Positions 26,152 to 36,403 of a stretch of 64,000 nt of DNA are shown in pieces. Location: assembly GCF_001729965.1 (NCBI RefSeq), contig NZ_JRWK01000004.1, forward strand, positions 62,001 through 126,000. Reading direction: 5' to 3'. Numbering within the stretch: the stretch's first letter is position 1; every line of letters starts with the position of its first letter. This stretch comes from Methanosphaera sp. WGK6 (GTDB lineage: Archaea > Methanobacteriota > Methanobacteria > Methanobacteriales > Methanobacteriaceae). A program made the translations under genes and the position numbers. The notes under the pieces were generated by a model, which was not told where the DNA came from, ran no database searches, and saw nothing but the letters and a program-made list of their open reading frames with translations.

Positions 26152-28806
26152 ATGAATATCACAAACAATATAAAAAAAGATAAACAATTCAAATTCTCAA
26201 TAGTAATGTCCATATATAATGTAGAAGACTATATTAATGAGGCAATAGACTCTATAATTAATCAAACACTAGACTTTAATGAAAACATACAATTAATACT
26301 AGTAGATGATGGAAGCTGTGATAATTCAACAAAAATACTACAAGAATACCAGAGAAAATATCCCTCCAACATAACATTAATTATAAAAGAAAATGAAGGA
26401 CAAGGACCATCACGTAACAGGGGACTAGAATACGTACAAGGAAGATATGTTAACTTCCTAGATAGTGATGACTATCTAACACCAGAAACACTAGAAAACG
26501 TTTATCAATTCTTCAAAAAACATGAAAAAGAAATAGACATAGTAGCCATACCAATGTATCTATGTGATAAAAGCACAGGACCACATAGATTAAATGATAA
26601 ATTCAAAAAAACAAGAATAATTGACCTAGAAATAGAACCAAATAATCCACAACTATCAACATCATCAGCATTCTTTAAAAAAGAAGTATTTGATAAATTT
26701 AAATTTCCAACAAATCTAGTAAGCTCCGAGGATGCATACATCCTAGCACAAATACTACTTGAAAAAAAGAAGTATGGAGTAGTAAAAGAAGCTAAATACT
26801 ACTATAGGCAACGATTTGATTCCACATCCACCACAGATGACATGATAAACCAAAAAGAATACTACATACCACGACTCACAGATTACTTTATAGGATTAAT
26901 AAACTATGACATATCACTCGATAATAAAGTATGTGAATATATTAAATTTCTCATGGCATATGAATTACAATGGCTTCTACAACTACCAAACACAGACATA
27001 CTCACAGATGATGAAAAAATAGAATTCTGGAATAAACTAGACTATGTTCTGGAATTTATTGATGAAGAAAACATTGATAAAAACATATACATTCAACAAC
27101 CACTACAAGCATTTTTCATATACCTAAAAAATAGACAACACAAAATAAACCTTGAAGATAACAAAGTAGTTCTAAAAACAAATCAATACCTAATAGACAC
27201 ACTAGATAAACATAAAATCTGGCTAGATATCGTTGAAATAAGAGATGGTTATCTTAATATTTCAGGACTATTTTCATCAAACTTTAAAAATGATACAATA
27301 GACATATACCTTGTATGTGAAGATGAAAAAATAAATGTAATTAAATGTAGAAAAGTAAAATACACAAATCCATCCCGACTTACAAAAAGTTACCTCTCTA
27401 TCAACTGGCTATATAGATATGCCTTTGATGTAGAAGTACCACTACCCCATATACATGAATCAAAATACACATTTAAGATAATATATACAGAAAATACCAT
27501 AGTACACACATTCAAGCCATGGATAGGATTTAATGGAACATGTAACTTATCAGCATTCAGCAGATACCAAGTAAATAATAACAAGATATGCACACTAGAA
27601 AATGGGTCATTTACAATAAAAGAAGCTACAACACCACGAACAATAAAAGCAGAACTAAAAGATCTAAAAGAACAAATACATAGAATACCTGAAGGATTTT
27701 ATAAAGCAGTACCATTTAGAATAGTATACAATATAATACAAAAACTATATAAAAATAAAGACGTATGGCTCTTCTCAGATAGGCCTGACTTTGCAGATGA
27801 CAATGCAAAATGCCTATTTGAATACGCAACAACACAAGATGATAACATAACAAAGTACTTCATTATCAATAAAGACAGTCCAGACTACAATAAACTACGA
27901 AAAAAACATGAAAACATAATAAAACATGGCTCACTAAAACATAAAATATTATACCTTACTGCACAAAAAAATATAAGTTCATATGTAAATGAAAACTTTA
28001 TAAATCCATTCTATGATGATAATTATTCATTATACAAGGGATTAAACACATCACACCAATACTTCCTACAACATGGAGTAACAAAAGATGATGTATCCTA
28101 CTTTATAAGTAAATACAATAAAAACTTGACAATGATAAACACAGTATCAGACTATGAACAACAATCATTTATGAGTGAAGGATATAACTTCAACAAAGAG
28201 CGAATACCAGTACTAGGATTTCCACGATATGATAACTTAAACAACAAACAAACACAAAAACAAATACTATATATGCCAACATGGAGAATGCAACTAGAAA
28301 ACGAGTTAGTATTCAAAAACTCACAATACAAGCAAACACTAGAAAACTTCCTAAACAACAAACAACTACATAAAATACTAGAAAAAGAAGGATATAAAAT
28401 AGTATTCAGACCACACCCAGAACTAGTAAAATACATGGATTTAATTAACATACATGAAAATATTAATGTTGTAATGGATAAATCATACCAGGAATTATTT
28501 AATGAATCAGCACTACTTGTTACAGATTACTCATCAGTATACTTTGACTTTGCATATCTTAAAAAACCAGTAATATACTATCATGCAGATGAAAACTATC
28601 ACTATGAAGAAGGATACTTTAATTATGAAAACATGGGCTTTGGAGAAGTAATAAAAAAGGAAGAAGATCTTGTTAAAAAAATAGAAGACTACCTATATCT
28701 AAACTGTCAAATGGAAGAAAAATATGTTAAACGAGTAAAAGACTTCTTTAAATACACTGACCAAAATAATTGTAAACGAGTATATGAATGGATATATGAA
28801 AATTAG
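26152..28806 (+). CDS. GT2 glycosyltransferase fused to TagF-like glycerophosphotransferase
   Basis: An 884-residue bifunctional enzyme. Residues ~15-250 form a GT2 domain (FSIVMSIYNVEDYINEAI, LILVDDGSCDNS, GQGPSRNRG, FLDSDDY). The C-terminal ~350 residues match the CDP-glycerol glycerophosphotransferase (TagF/TagB) family: QHGVTKDDVSYF, LGFPRYDNL, ILYMPTWR, FRPHPE, and LLVTDYSSVYFDFAYLKKPV. In bacteria this builds teichoic acid; here a phosphodiester-linked surface glycan is plausible. GGAGG (26133-26137) is 14 nt before the ATG at 26152; an in-frame ATT at 26146 is 8 nt away. It follows the split glycosyltransferase by 50 bp and is likely co-transcribed. Confidence 0.9.
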   Translation: MNITNNIKKDKQFKFSIVMSIYNVEDYINEAIDSIINQTLDFNENIQLILVDDGSCDNSTKILQEYQRKYPSNITLIIKENEGQGPSRNRGLEYVQGRYVNFLDSDDYLTPETLENVYQFFKKHEKEIDIVAIPMYLCDKSTGPHRLNDKFKKTRIIDLEIEPNNPQLSTSSAFFKKEVFDKFKFPTNLVSSEDAYILAQILLEKKKYGVVKEAKYYYRQRFDSTSTTDDMINQKEYYIPRLTDYFIGLINYDISLDNKVCEYIKFLMAYELQWLLQLPNTDILTDDEKIEFWNKLDYVLEFIDEENIDKNIYIQQPLQAFFIYLKNRQHKINLEDNKVVLKTNQYLIDTLDKHKIWLDIVEIRDGYLNISGLFSSNFKNDTIDIYLVCEDEKINVIKCRKVKYTNPSRLTKSYLSINWLYRYAFDVEVPLPHIHESKYTFKIIYTENTIVHTFKPWIGFNGTCNLSAFSRYQVNNNKICTLENGSFTIKEATTPRTIKAELKDLKEQIHRIPEGFYKAVPFRIVYNIIQKLYKNKDVWLFSDRPDFADDNAKCLFEYATTQDDNITKYFIINKDSPDYNKLRKKHENIIKHGSLKHKILYLTAQKNISSYVNENFINPFYDDNYSLYKGLNTSHQYFLQHGVTKDDVSYFISKYNKNLTMINTVSDYEQQSFMSEGYNFNKERIPVLGFPRYDNLNNKQTQKQILYMPTWRMQLENELVFKNSQYKQTLENFLNNKQLHKILEKEGYKIVFRPHPELVKYMDLINIHENINVVMDKSYQELFNESALLVTDYSSVYFDFAYLKKPVIYYHADENYHYEEGYFNYENMGFGEVIKKEEDLVKKIEDYLYLNCQMEEKYVKRVKDFFKYTDQNNCKRVYEWIYEN

Positions 28807-28821
28807 TAGAGATGTTATATT

Positions 28822-28998
28822 ATGACAAATAATGAAGATGAAATAACTAGACTAAAAAATGAAGTAGAAGCATTAAAGAAGGAATTACTACTTAAAGAAG
28901 CAGAAAATGAGAAACTAAAAAAAGTAAATGATGATATATTTTCCTCTACAAGCTGGAAGATAACAAAGCCACTTAGAATACTAAGTAACAAGAAGTAG
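28822..28998 (+). CDS. Small coiled-coil protein sharing a glycosyltransferase linker motif
   Basis: A 58-residue gene just after the TagF-like gene. It is almost all predicted coiled coil (EDEITRLKNEVEALKKELLL, then KEAENEKLKKVNDD) followed by SSTSWKITKPLRIL. That last segment matches SSKSWKITRPLRW in the glycosyltransferase at 23478, where it also follows a helical stretch. It may be a detached piece of a glycosyltransferase or a small subunit tying the enzymes together. GAGATG at 28809-28814 may serve as the ribosome site. Not long enough for most gene finders. Confidence 0.65.
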   Translation: MTNNEDEITRLKNEVEALKKELLLKEAENEKLKKVNDDIFSSTSWKITKPLRILSNKK

Positions 28999-29160
28999 AG
29001 TATAATCCAACTTTTTTTATATAATAATATCATCTACTATTTTTTAATTCATTTTTGGATAATTCTATTTTTTAAAAAAAAATTTATCTAATTTTCTACC
29101 CTAAATTAATAATATCATGTATATGTATTGTACTAAAAAATAGATGTTAGAGAGTATAAC

Positions 29161-30030
29161 TTATTTCCTTGGCAAATTCTTTCCACCAAAAATATTATGA
29201 ATACTAAGCTCACCATAATCATCAATAACAAGTGACTTAAGATAATCCATATCACTATTACTAATACTAAAGTTAACATCTAAGTTATCCTGCATATGTT
29301 TGATATTTCCACTCTTTGGAATAGGTACACATCCTAACTCAATAATATACTTCATACATAATGCTGCAACAGACACATCATATTTATCAGCAATCCTTTG
29401 AATATCCCTATTTCCAAAAACAACACCATGAGCTATAGGTGAATAAGCCTCTATGAGTATATCATGACTATTACAATAATTAATAAGCTCAAGAGAAGCA
29501 GAGCCAATATGACATAGAATCTGATTAACCATAGGTTTTATACTACAATTATCAAGTATATTATCCACGTCAACTTCTAGAAAATTTGATAAACCAATAC
29601 TTCTAAGCTTACCCTCCATATATGCATCTTCTAATGCATTATAAACTTCAATATTTTCACTAAAGTAATGATTTTCATTTCTAAAGTCACTCCATGGTTC
29701 TGGTGAGTGAATAATCATAAGATCAATATAGTCCTCATCGAGTGTAGTTAATGCTTCATCAATACAAGTTACAGCTTCATTATAACTTTTACACTCTGAT
29801 GGAATCTTTGTAGTTAAGAAAAGTTCACTACGAGAAATTCCACACTCTTTTATGCCAATACCAACTCCATGTTCATTACCATAAGATTTAGCAGTATCAA
29901 TTAAACGATACCCTAGACTAGTAGCATTTCTTATTGCATCTACTACTGTCGTGTTATCTAACTGCCATGTACCAAGACCAATAGCTGGAATTTTAACACC
30001 ATTATTTAATTTATAACTTTTATTTATCAT
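29161..30030 (-). CDS. Aldo/keto reductase
   Basis: About 289 residues of the classical aldo/keto reductase family: NNGVKIPAIGLGTWQLDN at the start, DTAKSYGNE with catalytic Asp and Tyr, FLTTKIPS (Lys), DLMIIHSPEPW (His), then GLSNFLEVDVDN, YSPIAHGVVFG and PIPKSGNIKHMQDN for NADP(H) binding. Substrate unknown. The open frame reaches 30075, but the first 15 codons overlap the upstream gene and the ATG at 30030 gives the standard family start. Its upstream neighbour ends 20 bp away, so the two form an operon. Confidence 0.9.
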   Translation of the reverse strand: MINKSYKLNNGVKIPAIGLGTWQLDNTTVVDAIRNATSLGYRLIDTAKSYGNEHGVGIGIKECGISRSELFLTTKIPSECKSYNEAVTCIDEALTTLDEDYIDLMIIHSPEPWSDFRNENHYFSENIEVYNALEDAYMEGKLRSIGLSNFLEVDVDNILDNCSIKPMVNQILCHIGSASLELINYCNSHDILIEAYSPIAHGVVFGNRDIQRIADKYDVSVAALCMKYIIELGCVPIPKSGNIKHMQDNLDVNFSISNSDMDYLKSLVIDDYGELSIHNIFGGKNLPRK

Positions 30031-30050
30031 AGTTATTAACTCATAGAATA

Positions 30051-30458
30051 CTAGTTTTCTTTTTCTAGTCCACATTCACTGCATTTATGTTCTTGTATAG
30101 TTATTATACCACCACAACTAGGACACATCCATTCTTCTCTATCAAGAGTCATTATCTTGTTTATTCCAGTATTTTTTATTCTTTTTGCACTCTCTAGTGT
30201 GGAGTAATTATTTCTTTTAATGGAGTTTTTATCATTCTTTTTAATTAATTTACATGGAAATTCACTGCATCTTCCACAGTATTTCACTCTCTTTTTTGGA
30301 AGACAAGCTCTTATCTTACATTTTAGTGCACTTTTGGTCTTATTTGGACTATCAATAAGACATCCTGGACAATCAGCTTTCACATATTTATTACATAATG
30401 CACAGTTCATTCCACATGGTGCATACATTATAGTATCAATTTTCTCAGGCATCTTCAT
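30051..30458 (-). CDS. DUF3795-like cysteine-rich protein
   Basis: About 135 residues with a dense cysteine pattern: YAPCGMNCALCNKY, DCPGCL, KCKIRACLPKK, YCGRCSEFPCK in the DUF3795 arrangement, then a C-terminal zinc-ribbon-like pair MCPSCGG and KCSECGL. Metal binding is nearly certain; function is not known. The frame opens at an ATG (30473), but GGAGTGG (rc of 30465-30471) sits 6 nt before the ATG at 30458, which is chosen. First gene of an operon with the aldo/keto reductase. Confidence 0.8.
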   Translation of the reverse strand: MKMPEKIDTIMYAPCGMNCALCNKYVKADCPGCLIDSPNKTKSALKCKIRACLPKKRVKYCGRCSEFPCKLIKKNDKNSIKRNNYSTLESAKRIKNTGINKIMTLDREEWMCPSCGGIITIQEHKCSECGLEKEN

Positions 30459-30993
30459 AAAATACCACTCCATTAACTTACTTATTTTAACCTATAAATA
30501 GTCGTATCTCTTTATTAATATTTAAAATATCTCATTTAAGTACTAGTTCTATTAGATTAAGATAATATAATAATTTAAAATAATATAATAATACTTTTTT
30601 TTTAATCTTCTAATAAACTTTGCATAAAATAGGTTTATTTTAATTTAAATTAGTATTACCTGGAATTTAATAAAAAATAATTTTTTAAAGTATTTTTCAT
30701 ACGATAATTCTACAATAATTTCTTCTTTCTTTTATATTTTTTTTATTATTAGCTTATATTTACTATTCAATTTTCTTTTATTTTTCATCAAATTATAAAT
30801 AGTTCTATATATATATAATTTGATTAACTTTGGTTTTCCCTTTTTTAGTGGTAATTGGGGTTTTATGTGTATGGGGATGTTTTCATGTATTTATGGGAAT
30901 TTCTCATTATTAAATCCTTTTTATTAATTATGGGGGAGAATAGTATAGTTAATTTTTTTCATATTATAAAAAAACATTTTTTTGGAGAATATA
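30459..30993. other. Promoter-bearing intergenic before the first adhesin
   Basis: About 535 bp between divergent genes, with no gene seen. It includes an 11-bp perfect inverted repeat (30787-30797 with 30814-30824) around a TATA-rich centre, and a G-rich stretch near 30840-30890 unusual for this DNA. The adhesin's GGAG lies at 30984-30987. Confidence 0.5.
30787..30824. promoter_or_regulatory. 11-bp inverted repeat around a TATA-like core
   Basis: ATCAAATTATA (30787-30797) and TATAATTTGAT (30814-30824) are perfect inverted repeats flanking TATATATATA. Lying about 170-210 bp upstream of the adhesin ATG, they could be a regulator site overlapping the promoter. Base composition alone makes such repeats somewhat likely. 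Confidence 0.35.
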
Positions 30994-33900
30994 ATGAAAA
31001 ATAAGAATATTAAATCTGTATTCTTATTAGTAACACTAGTATTCTTACTTGTTGGACTCACAGCTCTTTCTGCTGCTGATACATCAAGTAACAGTACTGA
31101 TGTAAGTACATCTAGTGTAAGTAGTGTATCTGATAGTTTATCTTCAGATACTCTTACTACTACTAGTGATAATAAGAACACAGTAACAACTAAGGCAATT
31201 AAAAGTGAAGGTGAAACAGTAAATTACTATGTATCTGATTCAAAAGGATTAGATACTAATGATGGTTCTAGTACTACTCCTTTCAAAACTATTGAAAAAG
31301 CAATTAATTCAACCACAAGTAATGGTGTATATAATATACACATTGATGAAGGAGTATATAAAGGCATAGGAAATACTAACCTAACAGTATCTGGAAATAA
31401 CCATATTAACTTCATAGGAACAGGCATTAATAAAACAGTCTTTGACGGTGAAGCAAATTACACTATTCAAGAAGAAGGATACTATTGGGGCTCATCCAGT
31501 GTATGGAAAAACTATGTTAATGATACAGGTAATTGGTTTATGAACATCACTGAAGGTAGTGGAAAAATCACAATTACTAATATGACTTTCCAGAAAGGAT
31601 GGGTAAAAGGTGGAAGTGCAGTATCTGCTTATAAACTAGCACCAATAGATAACTATGCAACACTAAGTGTAGATAATGTATATTTCTATTCTAACTTCTG
31701 TGGTGTAGGTTCAGCATTAAGAAACCGTCCAGGAGCAACATTAACAGTAAATAACAGTGTATTTGATTCAAATTGTAAATCAGACAGTACAGGAAATGCA
31801 GGTATCATATACAACAATGGTACAGCACGTGTGTACAATTCATTATTCACTGATAACTATGCTCGTTGGGGAAGTGTGACTAATGACCGTGACTTAAGTG
31901 TAATTAACTGTACATTCCGTAATGGTATCGCATATGATGGAGGTAGTGGATTTAAAAGTGGAACTGGTATCTACATGAATACAGGATCACTTGATTTTTT
32001 CACAGTATATAATGTTGATGATATACAAACACTCATAGAAAACTGTACATTTGAAAACAACCAACAATGTGATATACACATAGGATTTGGACAAGCAACA
32101 ATCAATGGTAATGTATTTAACAAATCAACAGGTATTTATGAAGTAAGTGCAGCAAGATCAGCAAAAGTAAATCTTACAATAACACACCTCATAAAAAACA
32201 ATCAATTTATAAACATGCAACCATCTACATTACTTACAACTTTACTTGCATCAACCACACCATCATTTGCATTCTACTCAACAGCAATGGGATATAATAC
32301 AACAATAATCAATAATACAATTAATGTACCAGATAATGAATATGGTTATGGACTAAGATTAACAGGATATGCAAACGTAATAAACAACACAATAAACAAC
32401 TACATAGAAGTAAATGGAAACAATAATACAATAACTGGAAATACTATAAATGTAACTAAGGATTATACAGTTTATGAAGTAGGTTATCGTTCAAATAATG
32501 TTGTAGCAAACAATACATTAATTACAGATATACTTAAAGGAGATTTATCTGTAACTATGCGTACACAAAGTAATATAGTTGAAAATAATACACCTATTAG
32601 TGATATAATAACAATAACTAATGATAATTACACAACATACTTTAATAATGATGGAACAATAAAAACAGGAACAATAGCAAATGGAAGTAAAATAATTTTC
32701 TCAGGAGAACTAACAAATAAAACATTCATATTTGATGATATAAAATTATTAGTAACAAGTGAAACCAATGCAACACTCATTAATTCAACAATAATCACAA
32801 GAAATAATGCAAAAATCATTTTTGAAAACATAAAAATAAACAATACAAATTCTATTACTGACTATGCAATTTGCTTAAATTCAAGTAATAATAAAATAAT
32901 AAATTCAGAAATCACAGTTAACACAAATAATACTATTAGAGCAGTAATAATAGATGAAGATAAAAACACACTACAAGGCACAAAAATAACTGTAACTGGC
33001 CCATCACTTGATGTGGACTGGTCAAATTATCCAGTAGGTCTTGGAAAAAATATTGGACTATTAATAAGATCATCAGATAATACAATTAATGGTTCAACAA
33101 TAACTGTTAACACACAAGCAAATGGAACTGAATATGGTTCAATATATGGTGTAGAAATTCAATCACCAGATGCAACAAAAACAGTTACTGGAAATAGATT
33201 AAGTAACAATTATATACTTACTACTGGTGATAAATATGCATATTCATTAAATATGGTACGAGCAGATAATACAAACATGACTTCAACCACACTACGTACT
33301 ACAAGTAACTTCATAGCATATGCAATCCAATTATCAGGTCCTGCTAAAAATAATGCATTCACAGGAAATGCATATGTCACAGCTCCAAATACAGCATATG
33401 GAGCATACATAACAGGACAATGGTCAGGAACCATAACTAACACAACAATTGTGGATTATTATATTAGAGAAGTAAATTCTTCAAATGCATATGGTATATT
33501 ACTTGAAGGAGTATCTAATACAAGTATTAGAACTGAAGCATATAATGTTGGAAATTCTGCAACAATCACTGTTAAAGGAACAATAGGTATTCCAATCCAA
33601 TTAACTTATACTAATAACACAAATATTCATGAAGTAGGTATAAAACAAGATACAACTAGTGAAACATCACAATTTGTAGTAATTAATAATTCTACTAATA
33701 TTATATTAGAAAATAATAGTATGAATGCTACAATAGGTAATGGAGTAAGTATTGTAAATTCAAGTAATATAAATGTAACTAAAAACTATATTAACATAAA
33801 TAATGTACTTGGTGGAAATAATGCAGTGACAAGTACCAATTCAAGTAATGTACTTATTAAATCAAACACTCCAAGTATTGGTGTATTAACTGATGATTCA

Positions 33901-35739
33901 TATAGTACATACTTTGATGAAAATTCAAGAATAAGAGAAAATATGTCTCTTGATTTAATAAAACTTGGTGGAGATTTACATAATAAAGATCTAATATTTA
34001 ATAATTCTGTTGTGATGATAAATAATGGAAATTACACGATATATAATGGAACTATAATATTTGAAGGAAATGTAACTGGAATTAGTAATTTAACTAGTAT
34101 TAATATAAATAATGTAAATAAATCAGCTATAATTACTAATTTAACAAACTCCATACAATCAGATATTTATATAACTAATGGTAATATTACTGTTAATGGT
34201 GATAATATAACTGCAGTAATGTCCTCATATAATAATGGTAGTAATATGTTATATCTCTATGTATTATATGAAAATATAACAATTAGTGGTAAAAATGTTG
34301 TATATCTTAATTATACTGGATTTATGTCAGGAAGTACTCCAAAAGGACGTGTTCAAACAGGTTATTCCAATATAAATATTACAGCTGAAAATACATCAAT
34401 TGGATATGATATAACTTCTGCTGAAATATTCTTCAACAATAATAATCTAACACAAACTGGTAAAAATGTTACAACAATACTCTCTAACAATGGAACACTT
34501 CTTTCAACTAATGGATTTGGTTATAATAATGCAGTGATAAGTGGAGATAATGTATCAGTTATATATGCAATAAATAAAAAAGGAAGTTCAAGTTATATCT
34601 GCTATAATAATTTAACACTAACAAGCAGTAATCCAATAACTGCAATAACTATGGATGGAAGAATGAACTCAATATATAACAATAATATCATTGTAAATAC
34701 ATATAATGATAAAATTCCTGTAATTTCAGTAGAAAACGAACGTTCTTGTAGTGTAAAAAATAACTATATTGTAACCTATGACCTCTGTGGTAATGATGCA
34801 GTAGAACATACTGGTATTACTATTAGCGGTAATACTCCATCATACTTACCAGTAATAGTAAAAGTTAATGATATAACAGGATTTGTAAACCAAGTAACAA
34901 CAATTACAGCTACAATCACTGATTGTGGTGGTAAAAACTATGCAGATGGAACAGTAACATTTACTGATGCAAATGCTAAAGTTATAGGTACAGCTACAAT
35001 AGACAATGGAGTAGCAACAATAGATTATATGTCAAATCACATTATGGATTCAACAATCACAGCAACATATAATGGAAATGAAGTTTATAATACTAATAAT
35101 ACCACAGCAAAACTAATAATAAAAAGATTACCAACAACAATCACAGTTGACCCAGTAACAACACATATTGGTGATATAATAACACTAACTGCTACTGTAA
35201 CTAATGGTGATGATATTATAACAAATGGTAAAGTAATATTCAAAGTAAATGGTAAAACACTAAGAGATGCTGAAGGTAACACTATATATGCAACAGTAAA
35301 AGATGGTAAATATGTTGTAGAAAATATAACAGTACTATCAGGCTGGGCAAAAACAAGTTCAGTAATCACTGCAGTATATGGTGGATATGGCGACTTTGAA
35401 AGTTCCAGAATTAACACAACATTCACTGTTACAAAACGTGAAGCAAAAGCAACTGTTGACTCAGTAACTGCTAAATCTGGTGAAACTGTAACATTCACAG
35501 TTAAACTAACTGATGATATCACAGTAAATGGTGGAAAAGTTGTATTTAAACTCAATGGTAAAACACTAAGAGACGATAATGGAAATGTACTATATGGTAC
35601 AGTAACAGATGGTGTAGCAAAAGTAACATACACATTACCTCTTAAAATGAGTGCAAAAACTTATACCATAACATCTGTATTTTCAAGTGGAATATATAAT
35701 AGAGTAGAATCAAATGCAACATTAACTGTGACAAAATAA
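30994..35739 (+). CDS. Adhesin-like protein, beta-helix plus Ig-like repeats
   Basis: A 1581-residue exported protein. The signal peptide is SVFLLVTLVFLLVGLTALSA followed by AD. Residues ~80-1270 are rich in Asn, Thr and Ser with recurrent NNTI/NNXI-type strands (INGNVFNKS, IINNTINVP, ITGNTINVT) typical of parallel beta-helix (NosD-like) surface proteins. About three Ig-like domains follow, with FKVNGKTLRDAEGN and FKLNGKTLRDDNGN, a signature also found near the end of the giant adhesin at 52325. No C-terminal membrane anchor or sorting motif is seen. The open frame reaches a TTG at 30982, but GGAG at 30984-30987 supports ATG 30994. A hairpin terminator follows. Confidence 0.9.
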   Translation: MKNKNIKSVFLLVTLVFLLVGLTALSAADTSSNSTDVSTSSVSSVSDSLSSDTLTTTSDNKNTVTTKAIKSEGETVNYYVSDSKGLDTNDGSSTTPFKTIEKAINSTTSNGVYNIHIDEGVYKGIGNTNLTVSGNNHINFIGTGINKTVFDGEANYTIQEEGYYWGSSSVWKNYVNDTGNWFMNITEGSGKITITNMTFQKGWVKGGSAVSAYKLAPIDNYATLSVDNVYFYSNFCGVGSALRNRPGATLTVNNSVFDSNCKSDSTGNAGIIYNNGTARVYNSLFTDNYARWGSVTNDRDLSVINCTFRNGIAYDGGSGFKSGTGIYMNTGSLDFFTVYNVDDIQTLIENCTFENNQQCDIHIGFGQATINGNVFNKSTGIYEVSAARSAKVNLTITHLIKNNQFINMQPSTLLTTLLASTTPSFAFYSTAMGYNTTIINNTINVPDNEYGYGLRLTGYANVINNTINNYIEVNGNNNTITGNTINVTKDYTVYEVGYRSNNVVANNTLITDILKGDLSVTMRTQSNIVENNTPISDIITITNDNYTTYFNNDGTIKTGTIANGSKIIFSGELTNKTFIFDDIKLLVTSETNATLINSTIITRNNAKIIFENIKINNTNSITDYAICLNSSNNKIINSEITVNTNNTIRAVIIDEDKNTLQGTKITVTGPSLDVDWSNYPVGLGKNIGLLIRSSDNTINGSTITVNTQANGTEYGSIYGVEIQSPDATKTVTGNRLSNNYILTTGDKYAYSLNMVRADNTNMTSTTLRTTSNFIAYAIQLSGPAKNNAFTGNAYVTAPNTAYGAYITGQWSGTITNTTIVDYYIREVNSSNAYGILLEGVSNTSIRTEAYNVGNSATITVKGTIGIPIQLTYTNNTNIHEVGIKQDTTSETSQFVVINNSTNIILENNSMNATIGNGVSIVNSSNINVTKNYININNVLGGNNAVTSTNSSNVLIKSNTPSIGVLTDDSYSTYFDENSRIRENMSLDLIKLGGDLHNKDLIFNNSVVMINNGNYTIYNGTIIFEGNVTGISNLTSININNVNKSAIITNLTNSIQSDIYITNGNITVNGDNITAVMSSYNNGSNMLYLYVLYENITISGKNVVYLNYTGFMSGSTPKGRVQTGYSNINITAENTSIGYDITSAEIFFNNNNLTQTGKNVTTILSNNGTLLSTNGFGYNNAVISGDNVSVIYAINKKGSSSYICYNNLTLTSSNPITAITMDGRMNSIYNNNIIVNTYNDKIPVISVENERSCSVKNNYIVTYDLCGNDAVEHTGITISGNTPSYLPVIVKVNDITGFVNQVTTITATITDCGGKNYADGTVTFTDANAKVIGTATIDNGVATIDYMSNHIMDSTITATYNGNEVYNTNNTTAKLIIKRLPTTITVDPVTTHIGDIITLTATVTNGDDIITNGKVIFKVNGKTLRDAEGNTIYATVKDGKYVVENITVLSGWAKTSSVITAVYGGYGDFESSRINTTFTVTKREAKATVDSVTAKSGETVTFTVKLTDDITVNGGKVVFKLNGKTLRDDNGNVLYGTVTDGVAKVTYTLPLKMSAKTYTITSVFSSGIYNRVESNATLTVTK

Positions 35740-35758
35740 AATTCCTTTTAAAAAATGG

Positions 35759-35799
35759 GTGGGAATAATATTTATTCTCACTTATTTATTCTTTTTTTT
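35759..35799 (+). terminator. Hairpin plus T-run after the first adhesin
   Basis: GTGGGAATAA (35759-35768) pairs with TTATTCTCAC (35772-35781) with one G-U pair and a 3-base loop, followed by eight T at 35792-35799. Confidence 0.6.
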
Positions 35800-35859
35800 G
35801 AAAATAATTTATTAAAATTAGTAAATTCTAGAAAAAAATAGTCCCTTAGATTTATATAA

Positions 35860-36243
35860 TTAATATTCTTCTAAACTGCTTGAATCACTAGGGGGACTAC
35901 TTTGAGAAGAACTACTTATACTATTACTAGAGTCTTCCTGTTTATCTGATTTACTTACCCTGTAACTATAATGTTTTCTACCATTATTATCATACCAGTA
36001 AATATTGCCCTCATTATCACTATAATGATCATGAATATATTCATCATCAGAGAAACTACTACTCTTACTAGTTACAGTACTTGTTGTATTATTTGTATTA
36101 TTACTAGTAGTATTATTTGTCATATTTATTGTTGTATTATTTGTTGTGTTATTTTCTGATTGTATTATATATGTAGTATATATTCCAAGAACTAGCAGTA
36201 CTACTGCTACAGCAACTATAATGATAATTGTATTTTTTTTCAT
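35860..36243 (-). CDS. Small membrane-anchored Asn/Thr/Ser-rich protein
   Basis: A 127-residue protein: one N-terminal membrane helix (IIIIVAVAVVLLVLGIYTTY), an Asn/Thr-rich linker of NNTT repeats, a short polar domain (NEGNIYWYDNNGRKHYSYR) and a Ser/Pro-rich tail. The linker suggests an outward-facing, possibly glycosylated stalk. The protein at 43755 has the same plan (helix, N/T linker, short domain with YRYYDINGN), so they may be distant relatives. GGGAG (rc of 36252-36256) precedes the ATG. Between an adhesin and the McrBC operon, divergent from the latter. Confidence 0.7.
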   Translation of the reverse strand: MKKNTIIIIVAVAVVLLVLGIYTTYIIQSENNTTNNTTINMTNNTTSNNTNNTTSTVTSKSSSFSDDEYIHDHYSDNEGNIYWYDNNGRKHYSYRVSKSDKQEDSSNSISSSSQSSPPSDSSSLEEY

Positions 36244-36403
36244 AGCTAGTTACTCCCTTACTTTTTTTAAGTTAAATATAATCATATGTTTATCCATATA
36301 ACTAATTAATATTTATTATTCTTTTGTTATATTTCCTTTTATAAACTTTTATAATAATAAACTTACAAAAATATAATTAAATAATTAAATAAGAGATATT
36401 ATC

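Noticed and set aside
30837-30900. G-rich stretch before the adhesin as a possible RNA gene
   Set aside because: No stable stems or conserved tRNA-like arms were found; treated as leader sequence.
35085-35633. 182-codon minus-strand frame inside the first adhesin
   Set aside because: It is antisense to the Ig-like domains of the adhesin, with no ribosome site and the same low-complexity look as other shadows.
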